Below, in pieces: positions 22,037-33,439 of a stretch of DNA of 64,000 nt. The position numbers were made by a program, and so were the translations under genes. The DNA is taken from the NCBI GenBank assembly GCA_015680685.1, contig MNCI01008582.1, positions 133,068 through 197,067 on the forward strand. Direction: 5' to 3'. The stretch is from Gnetum montanum. Taxonomy: Eukaryota; Streptophyta; Gnetopsida; Gnetales; Gnetaceae. Each line of letters starts with the position of its first letter. The stretch's first letter is position 1. Below the pieces are notes generated by a model. That model was given only the letters and a program-made list of their open reading frames with translations, did not search any database and had not been told where the DNA came from.

Positions 22037-23721
22037 AGCATGTATATTTATTTTAACTTTATATATTTTTAGAATTTAATTTTTCTTTTTATCTTATTTG
22101 TACTTTAAATTTTGAGTAATACATAGTTGAACTATGCACTTGGTAAATACTTTGGTAAGATATTATTAGTATTTTAATGTATATTATTTGAAGTTCATAT
22201 GTATTACATAGTTAAGTTATGTGCCTTATAATTATATTTTTAAAGTTTATTTGATATTTGGATTTATTTTATCTTTTGCATATGTACAATAATTCCTTTT
22301 TTGTAGTGTTAAGTATGTAGGTATGTGGATGCGCTATTAGCACATGGGGTTCTACATTGAGCATTTGGTACACTTTGTTCATTATGTGTATGATATACCT
22401 TTTGTAATTATTTTGGTGATTAATAAATTTATTATTACTTTAATTTGAAAGAGGTAGTACCATTATTAGTTATGTTTGGATTTGTACCATTGAACTTTGA
22501 TTAGCATTTGAATATCACATTGTTATTAGGTAGTACCTAAGGTCCTCTAATAGGCCAATGTTGGGGTATAGACCATTTTAGAAATAATATTTATTTTAAA
22601 TTTTGGAATTTAAGGTTAATTGTATTTTATTTTTATTTTTATTTTTTTGTTAGTACTTATCCAATTAGTTTGACCCTAGGATGCCCTTATCAATATAAAT
22701 ACCTAGCAATGCTTCCATTAAAAATCATTCATTTTCTTTGTTGATATCTAGAAGAGTGATCTAGAGAGGAAGACACGATCAAATAGGAGAGAAAATTCAT
22801 AAAAACCAATGCATAAATTCAAATCCATGTAAGTGCTTTTCATTTTAGGTTCCATTTTAGATCTTGCTTAGATTTGATCTTTAGATCCAATCTTAGAAGG
22901 TTTTAGCTATGCAAAGATTTGGATAAAATTCTTAGAAGATCTCAGCCACACAAGCATTTTGGTTAACAACATTTCTACTTAGGTAGAAATTAGCACCTAT
23001 GTAATTAAAAGATATTGTTAAGGCATAAAAAATTAGTAGAGTAGCTCTACAATTGTAATAGAGACAAGATTGAGTGTGCATCCATAGCCACAACAAGAAA
23101 GAATTCTAAACTCAAGAATTAAGAGCATAGTAGAGTAGACAGAGCATTATAATGCAAGAAACTTTAAGCACACATTAAATTGAATGAAATCATGACTTGA
23201 GTATACTATTTACTCCATGTTTATATAACACATATTTAATTTTTAATTTTTATTGATAAATTTCTTTGGAGTTAAAGCATAGTCTTTTAACTACGTCATT
23301 TTCTATTTTTTATTTTTTACCACTTTTAAAAAAATCATTTCTATTATAACATAATTGTTTTCTATGCTTATTACATATTTTTGTAATATTAGAAGATCTT
23401 TTATGGTGTTCTTTAATTACAATTAGAAGGTTTTTAGTGTTTTTTAATTAGGATTATTGCTCCTATAAGCTGTTTAGTGAGAATGTAAATTTCCAAGTGA
23501 TCTTAACACCATGTCTACTACTATCTTAAGCATGAAAGGTATTACTCTTAATAATATAGGTGTAGGAAAAGGTATGCAAAGAAATCTAACAAAGCTTTTT
23601 AAGTTTCTAAATTGGAATTGCTTTATATAAATCACTCCATTACTACAAAGCTTGAGATTGTTAATAATATTTTAGCAAATCATTTTTTTCTATTTTTTTA
23701 TGAAGATTTTAGAAAGAAAAG
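22037..23721. other. Unassigned: candidate LTR and repeat R1 copy 2
   Basis: At about 22559 a TGTTGGGGTATAGACC start followed by TATAAATACC at 22696 and a T-rich then mixed stretch to about 22990 looks like an LTR (here called G), unproven. 23030-23640 is the second copy of dispersed repeat R1 (see 3860-4450). No coding signal. Confidence 0.4.
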
Positions 23722-24292
23722 TGTAATGTCCCTATTTCCAAATATGTTGTAGCATAAAGAAGATGGTGCCTCTTCATAACAAGTGTTATCATTATTGTAA
23801 TAAGACCTAAAAGGATGTTTTGTAATGAAGACCTGAAAGGATGCATTGTAATAATGAACATGTCTCTCGAGGTGACCTTTGGGGGTTTGACCTAATGAAT
23901 TTATACTTGGGCTTAGAGGTCATGCCAACATGGAGTGGTGGAGTCAATGAAGGTGAGTCATTGATGTTGAGTGAAGTGGGATAGGAGGAGAACTAGCCAT
24001 CCCTTCTAGTTGATTGTAGGCCTAACCATGGTGGCAGTGCTAGATTGACTCTAAGGGGATAGATGCCAAAGGAAGAAAACCCCAAGGAATACTCTCATAG
24101 CATGATCCATATACTTTATTCCATATTAATAAAGCATTCTTTACTTTTTTTTCTATATTTTCCCTAGTATTTCATTTATACATAATGTCGAATGTTACAT
24201 ATATTTGATGTTTGCAACACTATCATTTTATGCCTAATATCTAATATAATGTATATTTGATGTTTTCCATGACCTATGGGAACCAAATGACA
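23722..24292 (+). mobile_element. Solo LTR, family C
   Basis: 571 bases from TGTAATGTCCC to AAATGACA. It matches 37093-37665 almost end to end (GACATGTCTCTC, GATGACCTTTGGGG, the repeated TACATATATTTGATGTTT near the end). That other copy is followed by a tRNA-Met-type primer site, which shows where the LTR ends. Here no primer site follows; instead TAGAAAG follows, and TTAGAAAG also occurs 8 bases before the start, a probable but imperfect trace of the target duplication. Confidence 0.7.
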
Positions 24293-24339
24293 TAGAAAGC
24301 TTCAAGGCCTCTAGTATGTAGATTCTTCATCTCATACTA

Positions 24340-24754
24340 AAAACACATTGAACTATTCTTGAAGTAGAAATTATGATTAAAGAAATCAAAATAGTAACTT
24401 TTAGTTTAGCATATGGTAAAGCTTCAAGATTTGATGGATTTTTTATTGAATTTTTTAAGAAGCATTGGGGCATTGTTTGAGTTTTCTAATAACTTTTTAA
24501 AAAATTTTCTCTTGGTAAAAATATTAATAAAGGTGTAAATTATCTTGTTTCTAAGAATGGATATTTTTAACATATTTGTAATTGAACACCTATTATTCTT
24601 CTTAACAATACTTATAACATTTTAGCAAAATGCATGGCTTGCCAAATTTAGAAGGTTATGAAGTGTACCATTAGACTTGAGCATACAAGTTCTAGTAAAG
24701 ATAAACATATCTTAAATATTGTTATTACAACTTATCATGAAATGTAGTGAGCTT
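24340..24754 (+). pseudogene. L1 LINE reverse transcriptase, N-terminal part
   Basis: Decayed ORF2 of an L1-type LINE. Legible pieces: KEIKIVTFSLAYGKASRFDG then FFIEFFKKHWGIV (family: KAPGPDGFTAEFFKKHWDIV), then the P-I-I-L-L-N-N-TYNILAKCMA region (family: RPISLCNVIYKIIAKVLA), then EHTSSSKDKHILNIVITTYH (family: Q.GF..GR.I.DNI...HE). It ends at 24754 where LTR B inserted and resumes at 30900. Reverse transcription of its own RNA on nicked DNA was its role. Confidence 0.8.
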
Positions 24755-24906
24755 TGAAGATCAAGAACTTGGAAGGGAAGTTGAATAAGTTCCATCAATT
24801 AAAACCAAAACTGCACACAGATGTACATGGTTCCTGATGGGATGCGATATCGCGGTGCACCATCATATCTATAAATAAGAGGTGGCTCTCCCTTTGTTTC
24901 TCATCC

Positions 24907-25955
24907 AGAGCATGTTAAATATAATGGAGGTAGTGAGAATACCAACAAGGCATTTAAAGGATAGCTGGATCAAGCGCTTAGACATGAACAATATCCCATG
25001 CTTCGAAGGGGGATACAATGTAGATCTGCAAAATCATTTATAGGAATTCCACGATGCCTACACCTTGCAAAACATAGAGAACGAGTGGAAGAAACTAAAG
25101 TTGTTTCCTAGGACATGCATAAAGGAAGCAAAGAGTTGGTACCAGTCCTTAGAACCAGAAACCATTAGTAGGTGGAGTACGATGTTAGAACTATTCAACA
25201 ATAAATATCAGACGTACTCCAAAGTGTCTAACTTGCATAAGTAGATCTAAGGATGGAAGCAAGGTACTTATGAACCCTTGGATGCTGCCATGGGCCGCTA
25301 CTACACATTTCTACATCATTGCCTAGGCCATGGTTATGCACAGCGGGATCAACTTCGACATCTCGTAGATGGGCTAAGGTATGAAACTAGGAGAACCCTT
25401 GGGACTTATGCCAAAGGAAGACTATCAGAACTTAGATCTCATGAAATTCATTGCTTGTTGGAACAAGTAGCCAAAGAAAAAGGGGAGCTACAGAAAAGAG
25501 AGAGCGCGAAAGAATATAATCGTGATCCCTCTCTTCGAAAGAAGGGAGTGAGATTTTGTGATGAAGAGGATGAGTCACCACTTGAAGAGTTGGTGAATAG
25601 GAAAACCTTGCCACTTCAAAAGCTAACAACAGAAGTAGTAGCTAAGGTAGATCAGATATAGGACTCCTTGGATAGTAGACTTGAACTTATCCTAAAAATC
25701 ATAGAGGAGTCTAAGGAGGAACGAAGTAGTGACAAAGATAAGAAAAAGTGGAGAGATTCATACCCTGCACATGACAAGGGTAAGGGAAAAATGACTATCT
25801 CCGATGAGGTTGTGGACTTAGACATAGAAAATGATGGTGGATGTGAGATCTACCAATATGACCATCCCAAAGGATGTTGTCCAATCATCTCACATCTACA
25901 AGAGTCTGGGGTGTATGCACTCAACCCGAGACTCAACAGATGGCGGACACCCTGA
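24907..25955 (+). pseudogene. gag of element 3, N-terminally deleted
   Basis: Begins at a deletion junction next to CCAGAGCATGTTAAATATAA. The capsid part keeps the same protein as element 2, with EWKKLKLFPRTC-like text, then an open run from 25278 including GHGYAQRDQLRHLVDGLRYE and the charged region. A TAG at 25659-25661 interrupts where element 2 has TGG (Trp in LWDS), a G-to-A change. The C-terminus 25668-25955 has CEIYQYDHPKGCC, so one zinc-knuckle Cys is Tyr. It is better preserved than the gag of elements 1, 4 and 5. Confidence 0.82.
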
Positions 25956-26540
25956 AGGTTACCTTATCCTCAAGATAATCCAAAACAGTTCTACCAACCA
26001 TTGACATACTATCCAAGTGGAATTCCACCATAACCCATTGGACAACATTAGTAGTTGTAATACCCACATTCATTGGGGATGGCACTGCTAAGATAACAGT
26101 ACCCTTACCGGTAGCCAGATCCATATGGCTACTATGTGTAGCAGCCGATTTCTCCAAGTGACTCCATGAGTCACACAACTCCCCAACGTCACTACCAAGT
26201 TTCGAAGTACTTTAGAAGGACTCCTTCTCCTCCAGGAGATGCTCCATACCCATACCATCCTTCTAATCCATCTGCATCTCTTCCACCGGTAGTTCCCACA
26301 ACACCTCTTGCTTCAACAATGCAAGGGGAACTCCCCACTCAACTGCAACCACGAAATTCTACGAGAGCCATAAACATTCAACCTGCTACTGGTTATAACA
26401 ATCACAAAAAGATAAGACCTTTCTTCAAAACCAAAATCCCAGACAAGCTCTCACAAAAACAAGAGTTTGAGTCTAGGTACACTCCTCTAACACATAAGGC
26501 TTCGAAGCACCCTTCAGTCCAACAATAGAGCTTAATGCAT
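25956..26540 (+). pseudogene. Pro/Gln-rich linker of element 3
   Basis: Open at 26166-26528, beginning MSHTTPQRHYQVSKYFRRTP; collinear with 12825-13208 of element 2. Rich in Pro, Ser and Thr with a basic end (NNHKKIRPFFKTK). Confidence 0.6.
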
Positions 26541-27245
26541 ACTGTTATGTTAACACATATTGTAACTGATTGGATCATGGTAGGCCACCTTCCTAGGAAA
26601 CTATCTGATCTTGGAAGTCCCTTAATCTACCTCCAAGTCATCGGGAACAAACCTCATAAGGCTTTTCTTGACTCAGGTTCCAGAGTCAACCCAATTTCAT
26701 GAGAGATGTATCAAGCCTGGAAGCTACCCCAACTCAAGAAGAGCAACATTCAACTTGAGCTGGCAGACTAGTCCATCACCATTCCCTTGGGATTGGTGGA
26801 GGAAATTGTTACCACTGTGTGTGGTTGGTCATACCTAGCTGATTTCCTGGTGACAGAGGTCAACAACAACGAAGGGGACTTCCCAATTATAATGGGAAGG
26901 GCATGGCTAAGCACAATAGATGCATGCCTAGGGTTTTGCGATCTTTCCTTGGATATATCTAAGGTAAAAATTTATGGAAAGATTGAGAAGAAGAAAGTTC
27001 TATGCATCACATATAGTGATTCATCAGGTGATTACAAGGAGGAATGCTCAGCATCTCCTCCATGCAATAGGTGTGCCCTTGAAACTCTGAGACAAAGATG
27101 CCTGTATGTAGCAACCACACAAGTAGTGGACACCCCGTGGTTAATAGCTAGTCGAAAGAGCAAACCAATATGCATGGAACAAACTGGGGGAATAACCCAT
27201 GCAAACAATGAAGGGATAGACACATTGGAATATGAGCATCACTAA
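26541..27245 (+). pseudogene. Aspartic protease of element 3
   Basis: Retropepsin-like domain with the catalytic motif intact at protein level: KAFLDSGSRVNPIS, followed at once by a TGA (26699-26701), then EMYQAWKLPQLKKSNIQLEL. A TAG interrupts again at 26769-26771. From 26787 it is open for 152 codons: EEIVTTVCGWSYLADFLVTE, then FPIIMGRAWLSTID, and the Cys-rich tail PPCNRCALETLRQRC. It is the best preserved protease of the family in this window. The two stops arise from CGA and CAG/TGG-like codons by single transitions. Confidence 0.8.
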
Positions 27246-27344
27246 CTTCCATCCCTTAACCTAAGAACATCAATGGGGAGAAGTTGGGCACTTCTAAGAA
27301 ATTCAAACAGGCACTCATTATTTCAGATCTCTCCCTTGCAATTT

Positions 27345-28872
27345 AGTCATGGGGGAGATGACCACCTATGCTAATCATTTGGGGCCTCAGTTCTTTCTAG
27401 TTTTTCTTTTACACATTTTTGTTCTACAAGTTTTTGTTTTACACATTTTTGTTTTACACGTTTTTGTCTTACACATTTTTGTTTTACAAATTTCTTTAAC
27501 TTTTCTTGTTTTTTTTTTACAAATTTCTTTAAATTTTCTTGTTTTTGCTTTTCAACATTGTTATACTTTTTCATTTTGTGTGTGTGTGTATGTTCTCCAC
27601 CTTGTAAGTTTGTCACCCAATAAGTGTTCTTAATGATGGTATGAACTATTTTTCATATTGATTGCTAATGTTTGGTGTTTACCTTTAAGTCATGATGTTG
27701 ATACTAAGGTATGGTTCTTTTGATATAGCAGGAAATGAGTCCACTTCATCCATACATCCACCAGCTCTATGATCTCTCTCGTCTTGGAAATGTATAATTC
27801 CTTTCTAAATAAGAACTATAAAGAATCGGTGACTGTGCATTTTCCAAACTAAGGAAGGACTCAAGGATTAAAAGGGTGTGACTTCAAGGGAACTTGATGC
27901 ATTTGTGTTGATCATTCTCTTGGGTGCTTGGATGTTTTCTTCTTGAGTTTTCTTACTGTTTTGATGTTACCCAATTATTCGAAAGTTGAGCAAATAAAAA
28001 TAACAAAGTCTTTGCATGGTGTGGTTCTCATGCATAAACATATAAAACATAAAAAGCAAAAAAAAAAAAAAACTATGAGAATTCAAAGCACACCCCTTAG
28101 ACAAAATAATCATTTGGGCTACAATTGTTCTTGAGACTCCATTCCATTCTCTTCTCTCCATCCTTCTCTCCATTGTTTACCTCATTGCTAGTTGTATCAT
28201 TAGCATATATTTTGGTTGATGCATTGTTTTCTTTTTGGTAAATTCTTGTGGTTAAGAATTTAACTCTTGTTCCAAATGACATTCCCAGAGCCTATGGACT
28301 CTTTGAATGTGGGTTTGTCAGGGCATTAAGGGCATGAGCCTGCTTTAGGGAAGACCCATTAACATTCCTCTTTGGTGCACCAATTGAATTTCTTTCCATA
28401 ACATTTTTTGCAATCTATATTATTTTGTTCATTTCCATCTTGACATTCATTTCATTGACGTTACAGTTGTATTTTTTCTCCAACTTTCTTGTTCTTTATT
28501 CTTTCTCCATTCTATCACTACCAGAGGTTTGTGATTAGTCATGGGGGTACGGTCCCAATTTTTTTGATTTTCTCCTAACCCCTACACCTTCAGTAGTCAT
28601 CAACATTATATCTCTAGACCCATAATCAGCCATACCACAACCTAGCCAATGGACCTTTCATCGAAGCAAGGTATCAACTACATTGAAATTCACTTATCCT
28701 TGCTAATATAAGATTGTGTTGTGTGTGCAGATGACAATCATGCAACAATGGATTGGATCTGGAAGAAACACTTGGAATGGAGCAGTGCTGAAGAAGCTAT
28801 GCAAAGAGAAAGATCGATGGCATGCTTACAGATTGACAACAAAAGGTACAATCTTGGCGTTGATAGTAGCAA

Positions 28873-28909
<37 letters not shown>

Positions 28910-29100
28910 TGTCAAATAAGGCCTAATGTCAATGTAATAAGGTGTTCACTCTTGTTTTCATGAACACCAGTTTTATCTTGTCTTGTAATGATGATCCATT
29001 AACATGTCATCCCATTAGTTCCATTTGAGTCAATAATCTCATACCATCCCAATATTTTGTAAGGAACTCGATGACGAGTTTTTATTCAGTCATGGGAGTA
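27345..29100 (+). other. Non-coding 3' region of element 3
   Basis: Starts at AGTCATGGGGG (27345-27355). A T-rich TTTTGTTTTACACA block follows (27400-27560), then a short (GT)n (27578-27590). A second AGTCATGGGGG lies at 28537-28547, a pure (TC)n run at 28877-28906, and the terminal polypurine motif AGTCATGGGAGTA at 29088-29100 abuts the LTR. Collinear with 14088-16199. Confidence 0.7.
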
Positions 29101-29877
29101 TGATGGGCCGCGATATCGCATACGAGATATTGCTGCGTGTCGTCATATCTATAAATAAGAGGTGGCTCTCCCTTTGTTTCTCATCTAAATCTAGACCCTT
29201 AGCAAAACTTTGGTAGTTTTACCTCTCTAGAGATAGAATATTTTCCATGTGCCCGTAGTAGGAGCTCTAAAGTGAATGAATCTTTATTTGAGCAAATATT
29301 GTACCTGAACACATGTTTGTGTAGAGAAATAAAGATGAACTTCTTGGATAAACCTTGTAGTGCATGGAATAGGCTAATTAGGATTTTATTTACTATTATT
29401 TATTGTTTGTCATTTACATGCTTTATTAGTTATTAAATCTCTCTCAACCCTTCTCTCCTAGTTAAGTGTCTCAGTACGATCGCTTTGAGCACGTGCATTA
29501 CGCTTGGTGATCCCAGCAACGATTAGCATTTGGTAACCAAGGTTGCATTGGTTCAAGGTGTGAATGGTAAGTGGAAATAGATGCTGACACTAGTTTAATT
29601 AAGGCTTATTTAGTTAGTTAAATTTTATCAATTAGTCTCTTCAACCCTTCCCCTCACTAGCATAGGAGATAAAACCGAAAAGCTATAAAAATCATATACC
29701 TCAGACTTACTTAACCATACACAGTGACAAATACAAGTAAGTCTGGGAAGACAAAAAATAATTAACCTTAAGTTTTCCATGAGGCATGTAGGCACTTAGT
29801 CTGTGGAGTTCGACCAGATCGTGCGTGTTACACTCATATTTGTATGGTTGAGTGTAGGGGTACCTAGCCACTCATAA
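29101..29877 (+). mobile_element. 3' LTR of element 3
   Basis: 777 bases beginning TGATGGGCCGCGATATCGC, with TATAAATAAGAGG at 29150-29162 and the family end TACCTAGCCACTCATAA. Confidence 0.87.
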
Positions 29878-30899
29878 GTTCCGTAACTTGGATACACCCA
29901 CACCCAAAGGATAGAAACCTTACAAACCTTCAAACTTTGTTTCTTAAAAAATGTAGTTATAAGGATACCATAACCTTTACAGAGTTTGAGCTTTGCAAGG
30001 GGTGTTTTCACATAGAAACACATCCAACCCCACAAGATTCCTACAAGCTTAAAATGTGATTTCAAGGATCCAACAACTTGTGTAATAACTTGAGCTTTGC
30101 ATGGAGTGTTTTCTCTTAAGAAAAATACCCAAATTCACAAGGTTCCAACAAGCTCAAAAAATGTTTTTTTAGTAAGAACCACATCAACCCCGTAGGGCTT
30201 AAAAAGGTGGAAAAAAAAAGAACAAGAAGAGAATGTACTCAAATTATATTCCTTATTTTGAGGCTCTTAAAAATTACAATACCCAACTTATAATAGATAA
30301 AGAATTGAAGAATGAAATGATAAAAAGATGTGTATAATGAAGGGAATATTTTTATGAATAGTGCTTGTCCTTTTCATAAAGATATTATCTATTTTTTAGC
30401 CTTTATCACTATCAAATGACCATCAGAGTTTGTACAATGGATAGAAAACAACTAGTTGGACTATCTCATTTGAGCTTGAGACATCTCACTAACATTTTAG
30501 ATTCTTGCAAGTGGGATGTCTCATATTAGTTGGGACGTCTCACTCAAGATATCTTAACTAAGACATCTCAACTACAATGGGACATCTATTTTTTTCATAT
30601 GTCTCACTTGAAATCTGAACTTTTTAATAGGGAAATTTTTTGTTCCTTTTGGATGTCTTAATAGTTTTTGAAACATCTTCTTTTGACTTCTAGACATTAT
30701 GCATCTTTATGACTTCTCCAAACTCTTGCAATCTTGGTTGAGACTTTGTCACTTTAGATTGTCAACTTAGCTCTCATCTTGATCTTAACATGCTCTTTGT
30801 CTTGATCTTGTTTTTTCCAAGTCTTAAGAGATTCCACAAGCACATTTCCCACTTTTTCCATTTTCCAAGGTTTTGACATACCAAAAGGTCAACAAGCTT

Positions 30900-32840
30900 T
30901 TTATATAGGATATTAATTTTATTAAGTTATGTTATGCTAAAGCTTATGACAAGATTGAATGAAATTTTATTATTTGTTGTCTTTGTACACTAGGATTTGA
31001 TAATTATCTTAGCAATCTTTTTTATACTATACACAATGATGTGAATGCTTAAATTACTACAAAATCTAGATTGATTTCTTTGTTTTATCTTTAATGGATA
31101 ATTCATCAAGGTTTTCCTCTAGCTTTCTATCTTTTTATTATTGCTACAAACTTTCTTTTATATGATTTGCAAATGAATATCATAATAAAATTTCAATTAT
31201 TGATCAAGATACATGATTATTAAACATGCACTTTGTAGATGATTCTTTTTTGGTGATTAATAAGTCTCTAAAACATATCCATAATTTATTAGCTATATTG
31301 GAGGAATAATTTATGTTATTTAACTAATATTAATTGGCAAAAATCTACTATTTAGTATAATGATAATATTGATGAATAAATTACTCTCAAGCCTTAGAAA
31401 ATCTTTAAGAAGATTATATTTTTAAAATTTTAGGAATACCTTTTGTTTTAACCTAATTGAAATATTATTTTTGGAAGTTATGTGATTGATAAAATTGAAA
31501 ATAAGCTTGATAAATGAAAAAAAAAAAATCTCACCCTTGCTAGTAAAGTTTTAGTTATTAAGTAGATGCTTTAATCTGCTCAAGTTTGCTACTCTAGTTA
31601 TTTGGCTCCTACCGAAACTTCTTATGATAGATTTCGTTGTATTATTTGTCCATTTTTTGGTTTACTAAGTAACATAGAAAACGCTTTTTCAAAGTTACTT
31701 AAGACATTTGCAGTAGTAGTAAGAACAATGAAGGACCTGATCTCATTAATTATTATAATCATGCTATCTCTCTCAGCAAAATTAATTGGAAAGTATGTTA
31801 ATGAAGATGATGTCTAGATGCTTCCTTTTAAGAAATAGACTTATTTAAGGAAAATCTTAAAATTATAATAGTTAGTTTTTTAATAATTTTCTTCACTATT
31901 TTCTATTTCCTTAAGACATTTATGTTCTTGGTTTTCTAGTTCTTTAACAAATTTGGAAGACACAATGTAAGATTATTAGGTATTAGAATTACAACTATAT
32001 TACATTTTTAAGAGATATGGTTACAAAAATTAGCCCATGATGGCTCTTTTTAATGAAGGGTATTAATTCATTTAGATTATGTACCACTTGGATAAAATTT
32101 CATAGCATTCAATATCTTATCTATGTATGCATGATAAATGGATTATATGGAAAAAGGCTTCTAGCCTCCATGATTTGGATAAAATGATAAGAAATGTTTT
32201 TTAAAAAATTAATTTCTAATCTTGAAAATTTATTTAAATAATGATTCTATTTATAAAAAATTTAATAAGGTTTGAAAAATGTAATTATCATTATACCTTT
32301 GGATGAGAAAAATGGAAGATANCATGTAATTATCATTATACCTTTGGATGAGAAAAATGGAAGATATTTGAAGAGTTCTTTCCTTTCCAAAATTTTTTTT
32401 TTTTTAGAGTATCTGATTCATCAAGGTACTTTTAGAGTACTCATCTTTAACATATGAAAATTATTTCTCCTAAATGTCCTATTTGTGGAAGTGATGACTC
32501 ATTTTCTCATATTTTCTTGAGTGTCCTATTACACAACATGCTTAGAAATTGATAGCCATAATTTGTAACATATTTCAATCAAGAATTAATAATGTCATTC
32601 TTGATGATAAAAGTGCTTTGTCTACTTCCTATTTTTGCATTTAGAAGTTTCTTTGGATACTTGTTCTTTATTTCATTTGGTAGCTTTGATATGTAGTTAG
32701 GTTTGAGTAGTAACAACATAACTATAAACTTTCTTAAGAAGTTAAATATCACATTCTTAAATATGTTTCCTTTTAGTTACATCTTCAAGTAAAAAATATT
32801 CTCATTAAAGATGAATAATGAATTTTTTTATAGTTTTAAT
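30900..32840 (+). pseudogene. L1 LINE reverse transcriptase, C-terminal part
   Basis: Continuation of the ORF2 broken at 24754. Legible in order: LCYAKAYDKIE (family: LDFEKAYDRVEW), CLCTLGFDNYLSNLFYTIH, IIHQGFPLAFYLFIIAT (family: RGVRQGCPLSPYLFIL), then HFVDDSFLVINKSLKHIH, i.e. the catalytic FADD box with Val-Asp-Asp. Downstream at about 32465-32560 ISPKCPICGSDDSFSHIF matches the zf-RVT motif (CP.C......H.LF.C) near the end of plant L1 ORF2. Many stops; not functional. An assembly N lies within (32322). Confidence 0.82.
32279..32366. other. 43-bp exact duplication around a single N
   Basis: 32279-32321 and 32324-32366 are identical and separated only by N and C. This looks like an assembly join where the same read end was placed twice. 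Confidence 0.85.
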
Positions 32841-33039
32841 TTTTTTGAAGGCTCTAACATGAAAATATTTTAGTTTTTGTTACTATTTATTTATTTTTTT
32901 GATGAAAGTTTTCTTTCATCTATAGAGATGGTTTTCTTCTTATCTATCAAAAGAATTTTTTCTTTAGACTTTCTCTTCATTAATCTATTGTACTTAGACT
33001 TTTTTAAATATTATTATCCATTTATGGATTTGATAGCTC

Positions 33040-33439
33040 TCCCCTAAAGTTTTTCAATGAGAATGCAAATTTCAAAGTACTCTTGATACCATTTCTTCTA
33101 TTATCTCATGCATGAAAGATACTATTCTTAATAATATAGGTGCAAGGAAAGGTGTGTAAATAAATCTAACAAAGCCTTTTAAGTTATATGTGTTTGCAAT
33201 TCTTTGATAACATTGATTTTTTTATTCAATTATAAATATGAGGTGTTAGAACCTAAAACTATTTGATTTCCAAGAGTACATAACTCAAGTTTTTAGCTTA
33301 TTATTATGTTAGGTAATAGGTAATTAGTTTGAGTTATGCTTGAGACATCCTTATATTCCTCCATAATTCTTCCAATGTATCATGCTGGCTATATGTCTTC
33401 GAATGTACTTATAGTCAAATTATTTTGAGTTCCAACACC
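33040..33439 (+). mobile_element. Repeat R1 copy 3 and LTR family F
   Basis: 33040-33243 matches the second half of R1. It runs straight into an LTR-like unit of 196 bases, 33244-33439, beginning TGTTAGAACC and ending GTTCCAACA (inverted ends). The end shares GGCTATATGTCTT and AAATTATTTTGAGTTCCAACA with 4494-5010. The adjacency of R1 and F here and at 4.4 kb suggests they belong to one larger element. Confidence 0.5.

Larger units (their letters stand above)
24835..29877 (+). mobile_element. Element 3: gypsy gag(-protease) element with internal deletion
   Basis: Starts TGATGGGATGCG and ends CTCATAA (family CTCATCA, last dinucleotide altered), with a perfect 5-bp target duplication GTTCC (24830-24834 and 29878-29882). 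The 5' LTR is cut after about 70 bases (past the TATA box at 24870) and joins directly to mid-gag. About 1.8 kb, comprising most of the LTR, the primer site and the gag N-terminus, is missing relative to element 2. The 3' LTR is whole. The element cannot replicate. Confidence 0.9.
24755..30894 (-). mobile_element. Solo LTR family B, interrupted by element 3
   Basis: Reading the minus strand, an LTR begins TGTTGACCTTTTGG at 30894 and ends GATCTTCA at 24755. It is flanked by a perfect 5-bp target duplication AGCTT (24750-24754 and 30895-30899). Without element 3 the LTR is about 1,092 bases. It contains several GAGATGTCTCA/AGACATCTC-like words. No interior sequence accompanies it, so it is a solo LTR left by recombination. 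It sits inside the L1 RT. Confidence 0.85.
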
